From positions 16,386-80,385 of the forward strand of contig JABXKS010000120.1 of the NCBI GenBank assembly GCA_013619125.1: 64,000 nucleotides of DNA. The letters run 5' to 3'. Made by a program: the position numbers and the translations under genes. The first letter of the stretch is position 1. Every line of letters begins with the position of its first letter. Below are positions 55,384 to 63,839 of this stretch, in pieces. Source of the DNA: Clostridiales bacterium (GTDB lineage Bacteria > Bacillota > Clostridia > Tissierellales > GPF-1). The notes beneath the pieces are model-generated. The model did not search any database, was not told the origin of the DNA, and saw only the letters and a list, made by a program, of their open reading frames with translations.

Positions 55384-56628
55384 ATGAAAATATTGATATT
55401 GGGAAACGGCGGTCGTGAACACGCAATCGCGTGGAAGATTGCGCAGAGCCCCACCTGCACCAGTTTGCTGGTCGCGCCAGGCAATGCGGGAACGCAAGAG
55501 ATTGCTGAAAATCTTGATTTGAATCCCATGGATGTGGAAGGTGTCGTTGCGTATTGCAAGGACAATCGAGTGGATTTGGTTATTGTAGGACCTGAAGCCC
55601 CATTGGTTGCCGGCATTGTAGACCGTTTGGAGGAAGAGGGCATTCGTGCCTTTGGCCCGAAACAGGCCGCAGCGGAGCTGGAGGGAAGCAAGAGTTTTTC
55701 GAAACGCTTCATGGATCGCCATTTTATCCCTACAGCGGGGTACTCGGAAGTGGCATCACAAGCCGAAGCGCAGAAACAGCTTGCAGACATGGCATTGCCC
55801 ATCGTCTTAAAGGCGGATGGCCTCGCAGCAGGCAAGGGTGTCTATATTTGCTTGACGGAAGCGGATGTCGCCGAAGCGCTGGATGACCTTTTTGTGAAAG
55901 AACGCTTTGGGGAGTCGGGCAAACTTGTGGTGATTGAAGAATTTATGAAGGGCACAGAAGCCTCTTTGCTTTGCTTCTGCGATGGGAAGCATCTTTATCC
56001 CATGGAGAGTGCCAAGGATCACAAACGGATCTTTGACAACGAACAGGGGCCTAATACTGGCGGTATGGGATGTGTTTCACCCAATCCAGAAGTTACACCG
56101 GCGTGGATGGAACAAATTGAACGAGAGATTTTGATTCCTATCGAATTGGGATTTGCTGCCGAGCCTTGGGAGTTTAAGGGCATTCTCTTTATTGGATTGA
56201 TGTTAACCAGTGACGGACCGAAGGTATTGGAATTCAATGTTCGAATGGGCGATCCGGAGACGCAATCGGTGCTGCCGCGCTTGAAAAGTGATTTGGTGGA
56301 GTTGATTGAGAAGACGATCGATGGAAAATTACATAAGTCGGACTTTGATTGGGATCCCGCGGTTTGTGTCAGTGTTGTGGCTGCCTCAAAGGGTTACCCG
56401 TGGACATCGACAAAAGGTTGTATCATTGAGGGTGTAGAGAGTTGTGATGAATTGGTATTCCATGCTGGAACGAAGGAAGAGGGCGGTAAGCTGTTGACTG
56501 ACGGCGGACGGGTTCTTGCCGTTTCCGCTTTGGGCAAGACGCTTGACCAGGCGTATGAGAAAGCCTACAAAGCGATGGATAAGATTGAATTTGAAGGAAA
56601 ACAGATCCGAAGGGATATTGGAAAGTAG
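55384..56628 (+). CDS. purD: Phosphoribosylamine-glycine ligase PurD
   Basis: Joins glycine to phosphoribosylamine, step 2 of the pathway. 414 aa ATP-grasp enzyme: KILILGNGGREHAIAWKIAQ, VGPEAPLVAGIVD, LKADGLAAGKGVYI and EFNVRMGDPETQSVLPRL. AGGAGG precedes the ATG. Last gene of the pur operon. Confidence 0.97.
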   Translation: MKILILGNGGREHAIAWKIAQSPTCTSLLVAPGNAGTQEIAENLDLNPMDVEGVVAYCKDNRVDLVIVGPEAPLVAGIVDRLEEEGIRAFGPKQAAAELEGSKSFSKRFMDRHFIPTAGYSEVASQAEAQKQLADMALPIVLKADGLAAGKGVYICLTEADVAEALDDLFVKERFGESGKLVVIEEFMKGTEASLLCFCDGKHLYPMESAKDHKRIFDNEQGPNTGGMGCVSPNPEVTPAWMEQIEREILIPIELGFAAEPWEFKGILFIGLMLTSDGPKVLEFNVRMGDPETQSVLPRLKSDLVELIEKTIDGKLHKSDFDWDPAVCVSVVAASKGYPWTSTKGCIIEGVESCDELVFHAGTKEEGGKLLTDGGRVLAVSALGKTLDQAYEKAYKAMDKIEFEGKQIRRDIGK

Positions 56629-56630
56629 AA

Positions 56631-56659
56631 AAGGGCTCGAGTAATCGGGCCTTTTTTTT
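56631..56659 (+). terminator. Terminator of the pur operon
   Basis: AAGGGCTCGA-GTAA-TCGGGCCTTT stem with one G-U pair, then T8. Confidence 0.88.
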
Positions 56660-56809
56660 GATTGCGGAGAAACGACAGTCAGGCCATTCTGTAGAAGAAA
56701 GTGATTCATAAGCAAAGGATTGTCTTTGCTGTCTATACAAGGAATGAAAATTCCTACAAATATGAATATTTCGCCTATTTCGTTTGGGGATTTTTTTGAA
56801 GGAAAAGGG

Positions 56810-56838
56810 TTGAAAAATGACAGAAAAGACGCTAATGT
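56810..56838 (+). promoter_or_regulatory. Promoter of the liv operon
   Basis: TTGAAA (56810-56815), 17 bases, TAATGT (56833-56838). The 150 bases between the pur terminator and this box show no gene. Confidence 0.55.
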
Positions 56839-56844
56839 ATTAGG

Positions 56845-56861
56845 CATATGTAAAACATATG
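56845..56861. promoter_or_regulatory. Inverted repeat at the liv transcription start
   Basis: CATATG-TAAAA-CATATG just after the -10 box and before the ribosome site; candidate operator. Confidence 0.4.
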
Positions 56862-56888
56862 ACAAAATTGAAACAGGGGGATGACAAA

Positions 56889-58022
56889 ATGAAGAAATCA
56901 GCATTAGTTTTGGTATTGATGATCGTTTTAACCGCTCTATCGGGTTGTGGCGGCGCTGCGGAGGAATCGAACACGATTAAAATCGGTACGATTGCACCAA
57001 CGACTGGTCAGGTTGCGGTGTATGGACAAGCTGTGGACCGTGCGGTTCGTTTGGCAGTGAAGGATATGAATGCGGCCGGCGGTTTGTTGGAAAAAGAAAT
57101 TGAATTGATTGGGTATGACAATAAGGGTGATATCACTGAGTCTGTCAATGCGTTCAATCGATTGGTAGGCAATGATGGAATTGACGTATTTATCGGTGCG
57201 GTGATCAGTTCAACGACTTTGGCGATTGCCCCTTTGGCGGTTGAATCAGGAATTCCAATGATCTCGGCAACGGCGACAAACCTTGAAATCACACCGATCG
57301 GTGACAACATCTTTCGCGCGTGTTTCATCGATCCGTATCAAGGCGTGGTTATGGCGCAATTTGCAGCGGAAGAGTTGAAGGCCAAGCGGGTCGGCATCTT
57401 GTTCAATACCGCAGATGATTACTCCACAGGACTTGCGGATTCATTTAAAGCGGAATTTGAGGCGGCTGGTGGAATCATCACCAACTTTGAAGGATATACG
57501 GGTGGATCAGATAAAGACTTTAAGTCGATCTTGACAAAGGTAAAAGCGGAAGCGCCTGATGTTTTATTTCTACCGGATTATTACAACACCGTATCTTTAC
57601 TTGCTGAGCAAGCAAAAGAACTGGGTATTGAAGCAACTTTGATCGGCGGAGATGGCTGGGACGGAGTCTTGGGTGTGACAGATGAAGCGGTTGAAGGCGC
57701 CTACTATGCAAGCCATTTTGCTAAGGATGACCCAGCAGAGAATGTTCAAAAATTCATTGCTGAATTCGAAGCGGAAGTTGGCGAGACGCCAAACTCATTC
57801 TCAGCACTGGGATACGATGCGGCCATGATTATGATGGAAGCGGTTCAAAATGCTGGTTCTACAGATTCAACTGCAGTGGTGGAAGCGTTGAAAGGGACCG
57901 ATTACGAAGGCATTACGGGACATATTCAATTTGATGCGGATGGCAATCCAGTCAAAAGCATATCGATCATTCTAGTAAAAGATGGCGTTGATACATTATA
58001 TGGAAAGTTTGATGCAAAATAG
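56889..58022 (+). CDS. livJ: Branched-chain amino acid-type binding lipoprotein 1
   Basis: 377 aa. Signal peptide with lipobox LSGC (Cys20), then a periplasmic-binding-protein type I fold: IKIGTIAPTTGQVAVYGQAV, ELIGYDNKGDITESVNAFNR and GAVISSTTLAIAPLAVESGI. The ATG at 56889 has GGGGGATGACAAA ahead; an earlier ATG at 56859 lies inside the inverted repeat. Its twin follows directly. Leucine, isoleucine and valine are typical ligands, but other amino acids occur in this family. Confidence 0.9.
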   Translation: MKKSALVLVLMIVLTALSGCGGAAEESNTIKIGTIAPTTGQVAVYGQAVDRAVRLAVKDMNAAGGLLEKEIELIGYDNKGDITESVNAFNRLVGNDGIDVFIGAVISSTTLAIAPLAVESGIPMISATATNLEITPIGDNIFRACFIDPYQGVVMAQFAAEELKAKRVGILFNTADDYSTGLADSFKAEFEAAGGIITNFEGYTGGSDKDFKSILTKVKAEAPDVLFLPDYYNTVSLLAEQAKELGIEATLIGGDGWDGVLGVTDEAVEGAYYASHFAKDDPAENVQKFIAEFEAEVGETPNSFSALGYDAAMIMMEAVQNAGSTDSTAVVEALKGTDYEGITGHIQFDADGNPVKSISIILVKDGVDTLYGKFDAK

Positions 58023-58059
58023 ACAATCTGGGTTGAACTCTCTCATAGAAAACGTTTGA

Positions 58060-58081
58060 CTGTCTGTCAGAGACAGATTTT
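58060..58081 (+). terminator. Weak terminator-like hairpin between the two livJ genes
   Basis: CTGTCT-GTCAG-AGACAG followed by ATTTT. It may end part of the transcripts from the first livJ. Confidence 0.4.
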
Positions 58082-58184
58082 AAAAAAACTCCTTGTGTTT
58101 ATGAACAAAACGTAATATAGTTAAAGAAATATTTTCTTTTGCTTTAGCAGAGGAAAGTGAAAACGTTAAGGAGGAGTGGTTGAA

Positions 58185-59333
58185 ATGAGAGGGAAAAAAT
58201 ACGTAGCATTGTTTATGATGGTAGCATTGGTCCTCGGCGCATTTGCTGGATGTTCAGGAAGCGCGGAATCGGCAGAAGCAGAGACGGTGAAAATCGGACT
58301 CATCGCACCAACAACTGGTCAAGTGGCTGTTTACGGTCAAGCGGTACAAAATGCGGTTGAAATGGCTGTTAAAGAACAAAACTTGGCTGGCGGAGTCTTG
58401 GGTAAGCAAATCGAACTCATCACTTATGACAACAAAGGTGATGCAACTGAATCAGTAAATGCATTTAACCGATTGGTTGACAATGATGGAATCGATGCAT
58501 TTATCGGCGCGGTTATCAGCTCAACTTCCTTAACAGTTGGTCCTTTGGCAGTGGAAGCTGGCATCCCAATGATTACACCAACAGCAACGAACTTGGATGT
58601 TACCTTGGTAGGCGACAGCGTATTCCGAGCTTGTTATATCGATCCTTACCAAGGAAAAGTAATTGGTCAGTTCGCGGCGAGCGAGCTGGGTGCAAAAACA
58701 GCATCGATCTTGTTCAACACAGCGGATGACTACTCGGTTGGTTTGGCGGATGCGTTTAAGGCCGCTTTTGAAGCAGAAGGCGGAACGGTTGTTAACTTCG
58801 AAGGATACAATGGAGCAACTGACAAAGACTTTAAATCAATTTTGACAAATGTAAAAGCGGAAGCACCAGATGTTATGTTCCTTCCAGATTACTACAACAC
58901 AGTTGGTTTGATCGCGGATCAAGCGAAAGAAGTTGGAGTAGAAGCAACTTTATTGGGTGGCGATGGTTGGGATGGCGTTTTAGGCGTTTCTCCAGAGTCT
59001 GTTGAAGGTGGATACTTCGCGAATCATTATGCGAAAGATGACCCAGCAGAAAATGTACAAGCATTTATCGCAGCATACGACGAGTCTTTTGGCGAATTGC
59101 CAAACGCGTTGGCAGCATTGGGTTATGATGCGGCAGAAATCATGTTCGCGGCAATCGAGTCTGCAGGATCTACAGATAAAGCAGCCGTTATTGATGCAAT
59201 TGCAAATACATCCATTGATGGCGTAACTGGACACATCGTATTCGATGCGGATGGAAACCCAGAGAAGAGTATTTCAATGATTACAGTTAAAGATGGAAAA
59301 GATGTGCTTTACGGTAAGTTTGGCGCAAAATAA
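58185..59333 (+). CDS. livJ: Branched-chain amino acid-type binding lipoprotein 2
   Basis: 382 aa, lipobox FAGC (Cys23), nearly collinear with the preceding gene product and sharing long identical stretches (DNKGDATESVNAFNRLVDNDG versus DNKGDITESVNAFNRLVGNDG, each shown only in part), so the two arose by tandem duplication. The ATG at 58185 has AAGGAGGAG ahead, a stronger site than in copy 1. The differing binding-site loops may give different ligand ranges. Confidence 0.9.
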   Translation: MRGKKYVALFMMVALVLGAFAGCSGSAESAEAETVKIGLIAPTTGQVAVYGQAVQNAVEMAVKEQNLAGGVLGKQIELITYDNKGDATESVNAFNRLVDNDGIDAFIGAVISSTSLTVGPLAVEAGIPMITPTATNLDVTLVGDSVFRACYIDPYQGKVIGQFAASELGAKTASILFNTADDYSVGLADAFKAAFEAEGGTVVNFEGYNGATDKDFKSILTNVKAEAPDVMFLPDYYNTVGLIADQAKEVGVEATLLGGDGWDGVLGVSPESVEGGYFANHYAKDDPAENVQAFIAAYDESFGELPNALAALGYDAAEIMFAAIESAGSTDKAAVIDAIANTSIDGVTGHIVFDADGNPEKSISMITVKDGKDVLYGKFGAK

Positions 59334-59353
59334 GTAAGAAAGAATGGGATGCG

Positions 59354-59395
59354 AGAATAGGAGAGACTCATCTCTCCTATTCTTCTTTCTGTTTA
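59354..59395 (+). terminator. Hairpin with T-rich tail between livJ2 and livH
   Basis: AGAATAGGAGAGA-CTCA-TCTCTCCTATTCT, 13 perfect pairs, followed by TCTTTCTGTTT. It probably lets only part of the transcripts reach the permease genes or protects the 3' end of the binding-protein message. Confidence 0.7.
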
Positions 59396-59412
59396 ATGAA
59401 GGGGGAAGCGAG

Positions 59413-60288
59413 ATGCAATTCATACAGCAGTTTATCAATGGCGTCCACGTAGGCAGCATCTACGCGCTGATTGCATTGGGTTACACCATGGTTTATGGAA
59501 TTGTAAAGCTGATAAACTTCGCACACGGGGAAATTATGATGCTCGGTGCGTATGTTGGATTTTTCGCGATTGGTTTATGGGGGTTACCTTTTCCACTCGC
59601 ATTATTGGTAGCAATGGTATTTAGTGCTTTGCTAGGGGTCGTAATTGAGCGAATTGCTTATAAGCCACTACGAAATGCACCTAGAATCTCAGCTCTGATC
59701 ACAGCGATCGGGATGAGTTTATTGTTGCAGAACATCGCCTTGGTGTTGTTCGGACCAGATCCACAAAAAATGCCTGCAGTCATTTCGAAAGAAGCGATTC
59801 ATTTGGGCAGTATACAAATCAGCTATTTAACAATTGTAACACTGGTATTGGCAGTAGGATTTATGATTCTTTTGGAATTATTCATTAAGCGAACCAAAAC
59901 TGGAAAAGCGATGCGCGCCGTGTCTCAGGACAAAGCGGCTTCTACCCTGATGGGGATAGACGTGAATCGCATTATTTCTGTTACCTTTGCCATTGGCTCT
60001 GCACTCGGTGCTCTTGGTGGGGTTTTGTATGCAGTTGCATATCCGCAAGTTGAGCCGTATATGGGAATTATGCCGGGCTTGAAAGCCTTTGTTGCCGCAG
60101 TATTGGGTGGTATTGGCAGTATTCCGGGAGCGATGATCGGTGGATTTATTTTGGGAATCATGGAAAGTTTGACGAAGGGTTATATTTCTAGCCAATGGTC
60201 GGATGCCGTTGTATTTGGTGTTTTGATTCTCGTCTTACTCATCAAGCCGTCTGGCTTGTTAGGCAAGAATACAAGAGAGAAGGTGTAG
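59413..60288 (+). CDS. livH: Branched-chain amino acid ABC permease LivH
   Basis: 291 aa, about eight transmembrane segments. Typical LivH start FIQQFINGVHVGSIYALIAL and GYTMVYGIVKLINFAHGE, and the cytoplasmic loop FIKRTKTGKAMRAVSQDKAA followed by LMGIDVNRIISVTFAIGSA. The ATG at 59413 follows GGGGGAAG; an upstream ATG in the frame lies within the hairpin. Forms the channel with LivM. Confidence 0.95.
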   Translation: MQFIQQFINGVHVGSIYALIALGYTMVYGIVKLINFAHGEIMMLGAYVGFFAIGLWGLPFPLALLVAMVFSALLGVVIERIAYKPLRNAPRISALITAIGMSLLLQNIALVLFGPDPQKMPAVISKEAIHLGSIQISYLTIVTLVLAVGFMILLELFIKRTKTGKAMRAVSQDKAASTLMGIDVNRIISVTFAIGSALGALGGVLYAVAYPQVEPYMGIMPGLKAFVAAVLGGIGSIPGAMIGGFILGIMESLTKGYISSQWSDAVVFGVLILVLLIKPSGLLGKNTREKV

Positions 60289-60291
60289 GCG

Positions 60292-61263
60292 ATGACAGAA
60301 AAAAGAAAACGACTCGTCATAAATATAAGCTTAATCCTTTCTGTTTATGTGATATTGTTCGTGCTGATCAAGTTGAAAGTGATCAACCGCTATTATGAGG
60401 GGATTATGATCGCTTGCTTGATCAACGTTATTTTGGCAACAAGTTTGAACCTGGCAACGGGATTCTTGGGTCAATTGGCTCTGGGTCATGCCGGTTTTAT
60501 GGCAGTTGGCGCGTATACCGCGGCCATTGTAACCAAAACAATCGGGATGCCTGGAACGCTTCAATTGTTGATCTCTCTTGTGATTGGCGGCATTGCCGCT
60601 GGTGCGATGGGGGTTGTGATTGGAATTCCTGCGCTTCGTTTGCGTGGTGACTACCTGGCGATCATTACCCTGGGTTTTGGCGAAATTATCCGCGTGATGC
60701 TCTTTAACTTAGACATTACCGGGGGCGCCAGAGGCTTGAGGGGAATTCCGAAGTTAGCAGGCTTTAACGTCGTATTCTGGGTTTGTGTGCTGGTTGTGGC
60801 TGTTCTTTACGCGGTTACCCATTCCAAGCAAGGCCGGGCCATTATGTCAATTCGAGAGGATGAAATCGCTGCGGAAGCGGTGGGTATTCCAACAGTCAAC
60901 TATAAGCTTTTGGGATTCGTCTTGGCGGCGTTTTTCGCCGGAGTTGGCGGTGGATTGTACGCGCATTATATGACGGTTCTGGATCCAAAGACCTTTAACT
61001 TTATGCGGTCTGTTGAGATTTTGGTGATTGTCGTATTGGGTGGAATGGGTTCTTTGACGGGTTCGATCATAGCGGCAGTCGGATTAACGATTTTGCCGGA
61101 AGCCCTTCGATCTTTCTCTGAGTATCGTTTGCTGCTGTACTCGGCATTATTGATTGTGATGATGATCTTTAAGCCAGGCGGAATCTTGGGACAGCGAGAA
61201 TTTTCAGTTCAAGGATTGTTGAAACGATTGAAAAAGCCAGTTGTAGAAGGAGGGGAAGAATGA
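60292..61263 (+). CDS. livM: Branched-chain amino acid ABC permease LivM
   Basis: 323 aa with about nine transmembrane segments: NLATGFLGQLALGHAGFMAVG, LRGDYLAIITLGFGEIIRV (LRGxYxAIxTLGFGE is diagnostic) and SKQGRAIMSIREDEIAAEAVGI. Three bases after livH; overlaps livG by four. Confidence 0.95.
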   Translation: MTEKRKRLVINISLILSVYVILFVLIKLKVINRYYEGIMIACLINVILATSLNLATGFLGQLALGHAGFMAVGAYTAAIVTKTIGMPGTLQLLISLVIGGIAAGAMGVVIGIPALRLRGDYLAIITLGFGEIIRVMLFNLDITGGARGLRGIPKLAGFNVVFWVCVLVVAVLYAVTHSKQGRAIMSIREDEIAAEAVGIPTVNYKLLGFVLAAFFAGVGGGLYAHYMTVLDPKTFNFMRSVEILVIVVLGGMGSLTGSIIAAVGLTILPEALRSFSEYRLLLYSALLIVMMIFKPGGILGQREFSVQGLLKRLKKPVVEGGEE

Positions 61264-62018
61264 GTCTATTAAGTTGTAAAGACATAGGTATCTCCTTTGG
61301 TGGTTTGAAAGCGGTGGATGGATTTTCCATCGATATTAATCAAAAAGAATTGGTTGGCTTGATCGGACCAAACGGTGCGGGAAAAACGACCATCTTTAAT
61401 ATGATGACAGGAGTCTATCTCCCAACGGAAGGGGATATTCAGCTTGACGGAAAGACGCTTGTTGGAAAGAAGCCCTATGACATCGTTCAGATGGGCGCGG
61501 CAAGAACCTTTCAAAACATTCGTTTGTTCCGAGACCTTACGGTAATCGACAATGTGAAGATTGCGCTTCACCATGAAATTGACTATGGACTCTTTGCGGG
61601 AATTATACGTGGGAAGAAATATGATCGTGCAGAAGAAAAAGCACAGGTCGAAGCCATGGAGCTTTTGAAAATCTTTGAAATGGAAGAATATGCGGAGCAA
61701 AAGGCAAAAAATCTCCCTTACGGAAAACAGCGAAAGCTTGAGATTGCACGCGCATTGGCAACCAATCCAAAAGTCTTGTTATTGGATGAGCCGGCTGCCG
61801 GTATGAATCCGCAAGAAACCCAGGAATTGATGGATACGATTCACTTTATCCGCGATCATTTTCAGATTGCCGTCTTGCTGATTGAGCATGATATGAATCT
61901 GGTTATGGGAATTTGCGAACGATTGATCGTAATTGATTATGGAAAAATTATCGCCAAGGGAACACCGGAAGAAATTCGTTCAAACGAAGAGGTTATCGGT
62001 GCCTACCTAGGCAGTTAG
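61260..62018 (+). CDS. livG: Branched-chain amino acid ABC ATPase LivG
   Basis: 252 aa: Walker A GPNGAGKTT, ARTFQNIRLFRDLTVIDNV, a signature that reads NLPYGKQRKLEIARAL (LPYGxQR is normal for LivG), Walker B LLLDEPAAGMNP and LIEHDMNLVMGICER. Starts within the livM end. Confidence 0.95.
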   Translation: MSLLSCKDIGISFGGLKAVDGFSIDINQKELVGLIGPNGAGKTTIFNMMTGVYLPTEGDIQLDGKTLVGKKPYDIVQMGAARTFQNIRLFRDLTVIDNVKIALHHEIDYGLFAGIIRGKKYDRAEEKAQVEAMELLKIFEMEEYAEQKAKNLPYGKQRKLEIARALATNPKVLLLDEPAAGMNPQETQELMDTIHFIRDHFQIAVLLIEHDMNLVMGICERLIVIDYGKIIAKGTPEEIRSNEEVIGAYLGS

Positions 62019-62028
62019 GGGGAGACGC

Positions 62029-62733
62029 ATGTTACAAGTACGAGATCTACATGTATATTATGACAAGATTCATGCGATCAAAGGCGTCGACTTCGATGTA
62101 AAGCCAGGAGAGATTGTATCTTTGATCGGTGCTAACGGCGCTGGGAAAACGACGATTTTGCATACGATATCGGGTATTTTAAAGCCAACCGAAGGATTCG
62201 TTAAATTCCAAGGAGAGAATATTAGTTCTGTTCCTGCTCACCGTATTGTGTATATGGGCATGGCTCATGTACCGGAAGGAAGACGAATCTTTGCACAAAT
62301 GACAGTTCTGGAAAATCTGCAAATGGGTGCCTTTACAAGAAAAGATACGGTACAGATTCGAAGGGATATGGAGAAAATTTTTACTCGCTTTCCTCGATTG
62401 AAGGAAAGAATGAGTCAATTGGCTGGTACCCTTTCCGGTGGCGAGCAGCAGATGCTGGCCATGGGACGGGCCTTGATGTCCAATCCGACTTTGATTCTTT
62501 TGGATGAGCCGTCAATGGGCCTAGCACCGATTCTCGTTGACCAGATCTTCTCGATTATTGAAGATATCAAGGCGATGGGGACAACGGTATTGCTGGTTGA
62601 GCAAAACGCAACGCGAGCGCTTTCCATTGCGGACCGCGCCTACGTTTTAGAGACGGGCAAAGTTGTTATGGCAGGCGACGCCAAAGAATTATTGGCAAAT
62701 ACAGATATCAAATCCGCTTATTTAGGTGGTTAG
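62029..62733 (+). CDS. livF: Branched-chain amino acid ABC ATPase LivF
   Basis: 234 aa: Walker A GANGAGKTT, VPEGRRIFAQMTVLENL, signature LSGGEQQMLAMGRAL, Walker B LLDEPSMGLAP and LLVEQNATRALSIADRAY. GGGGGAG precedes the ATG, 10 bases after livG. Heterodimerises with LivG. Last gene of the operon. Confidence 0.95.
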   Translation: MLQVRDLHVYYDKIHAIKGVDFDVKPGEIVSLIGANGAGKTTILHTISGILKPTEGFVKFQGENISSVPAHRIVYMGMAHVPEGRRIFAQMTVLENLQMGAFTRKDTVQIRRDMEKIFTRFPRLKERMSQLAGTLSGGEQQMLAMGRALMSNPTLILLDEPSMGLAPILVDQIFSIIEDIKAMGTTVLLVEQNATRALSIADRAYVLETGKVVMAGDAKELLANTDIKSAYLGG

Positions 62734-62748
62734 ACTGATCATAAGCAT

Positions 62749-62908
62749 AGGAACTAACCGAAGATTATGGCGGATAAGACGAATGTATGTGTAGGAACGA
62801 TCCGCAGACTTAGGCGGATAGAACAAATATATGCGTAGGAACGATCCGCAGACTTAGGCGGATAGAACAAATATAAGCGTAGGAACGATCCGCAGAGGTG
62901 GATAGAAC
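62749..62908 (+). repeat. Tandem array of a 44-bp hairpin-forming unit (3.6 copies)
   Basis: Units start at 62749 (diverged), 62793, 62837 and 62881 (cut short); the two inner ones differ by a single base. Each complete inner unit holds ATCCGC-AGACTTAG-GCGGAT, a six-pair hairpin, with AGGAAC ahead and AGAACAAATATA behind. The array fills the stretch between livF and the terminator, so it would be part of the liv mRNA 3' end. No reading frame through it looks coding. Confidence 0.85.
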
Positions 62909-62912
62909 CAAA

Positions 62913-62937
62913 AGAAGGCTTCGGCCTTCTTTTTTTG
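62913..62937 (+). terminator. Terminator of the liv operon
   Basis: AGAAGGC-TTCG-GCCTTCT with a TTCG tetraloop, then T7. Confidence 0.92.
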
Positions 62938-63074
62938 CGAATAGTTGCGAGGGATAGATGGCTAGAGTAGTTGAAATTTGGCTGTACATGATCAAGTTGA
63001 AAGCCAATAAATATGATAGAATACAGCAATAGAATAAGTGTGGATATTATACTAAACGCGGGGAAGGAAACGAT

Positions 63075-63764
63075 ATGTATCAGGAAAAATTAAACGATCA
63101 GATCCAAATTGCTTATCAAGATCTCAAAATTCAATCGAAAGATCGAGTTTTGTTCTTTGATGAACAGGGAAATTACATGCAAAAAGTGTCTGAGGACCAG
63201 GAATTCTTCTCCTATGAAGACTTGATGAAAGAATCAAAGGAATGGTCTGATGATTGGTATAAGCGGACGAAATTCTGTGGCGCTTGCGGACAAGAAACGA
63301 TCGTTCGCACCGATGAAAGAGCAAAGACCTGCGCACATTGTGGCAATCGAATTTATCCACAGATCAGTCCAGTAGTCATTGTTGGGGTTACTCATGAAGA
63401 TAAGCTGCTTTTAACGAAGTATGCCAACCGGGAATATAGTCGGTACGCGTTAGTTGCCGGTTTCGTAGAAGTGGGTGAAACCCTTGAAGATGCCGCCAAG
63501 CGAGAAGTGATGGAAGAAACGGGTGTACGTGTGAAAAACATAGCGTACTTTAACAGTCAGCCTTGGGGGATTACCGGGGGGCTACTTTCTGGTTTCTTTG
63601 CGGAATTGGACGGAGACAATACAATTACGCTCGATACACAGGAGCTAAAGGAAGCTTCATGGATTTCTGTAGAGGAAATCAATGAGATGAAACTCAGCAA
63701 TAAAAGCTTGACGTCCACCATGATGGATGCATGGAGAAAAAAGCAAAGTGGTAAACGTGATTAG
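63075..63764 (+). CDS. nudC: NADH pyrophosphatase-like Nudix hydrolase
   Basis: 229 aa. A zinc ribbon (CGACGQETIVRTDERAKTCAHCG, read as CGACG and CAHCG) precedes the Nudix domain with box GFVEVGETLEDAAKREVMEETG; the SQPWGITGGLLSGF segment matches the SQPWPFPxS motif that marks NudC, with some change. Hydrolyses NAD(H) to NMN(H) and AMP, and in some bacteria removes NAD caps from RNA. GGGGAAGG precedes the ATG. Confidence 0.9.
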   Translation: MYQEKLNDQIQIAYQDLKIQSKDRVLFFDEQGNYMQKVSEDQEFFSYEDLMKESKEWSDDWYKRTKFCGACGQETIVRTDERAKTCAHCGNRIYPQISPVVIVGVTHEDKLLLTKYANREYSRYALVAGFVEVGETLEDAAKREVMEETGVRVKNIAYFNSQPWGITGGLLSGFFAELDGDNTITLDTQELKEASWISVEEINEMKLSNKSLTSTMMDAWRKKQSGKRD

Positions 63765-63787
63765 AGACGAAAGTCTTCTTTTTTTGT
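63764..63787 (+). terminator. Terminator of nudC
   Basis: GAGAC-GAAA-GTCTT short stem overlapping the stop codon, followed by CT8-type T-run. Confidence 0.6.
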
Positions 63788-63811
63788 ACACGGAACAAAA
63801 ATGGTTAAAAA

Positions 63812-63820
63812 TGGTATACT
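63812..63820 (+). promoter_or_regulatory. Extended -10 promoter of the last gene
   Basis: TGG-TATACT; no good -35 box at the expected place. Confidence 0.4.
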
Positions 63821-63839
63821 TGTTTCGGAGGCGACTGAA

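Noticed and set aside
62749..62908. CRISPR array
   Set aside because: The full 44-bp unit is repeated; there are no variable spacers, and no cas genes are present.
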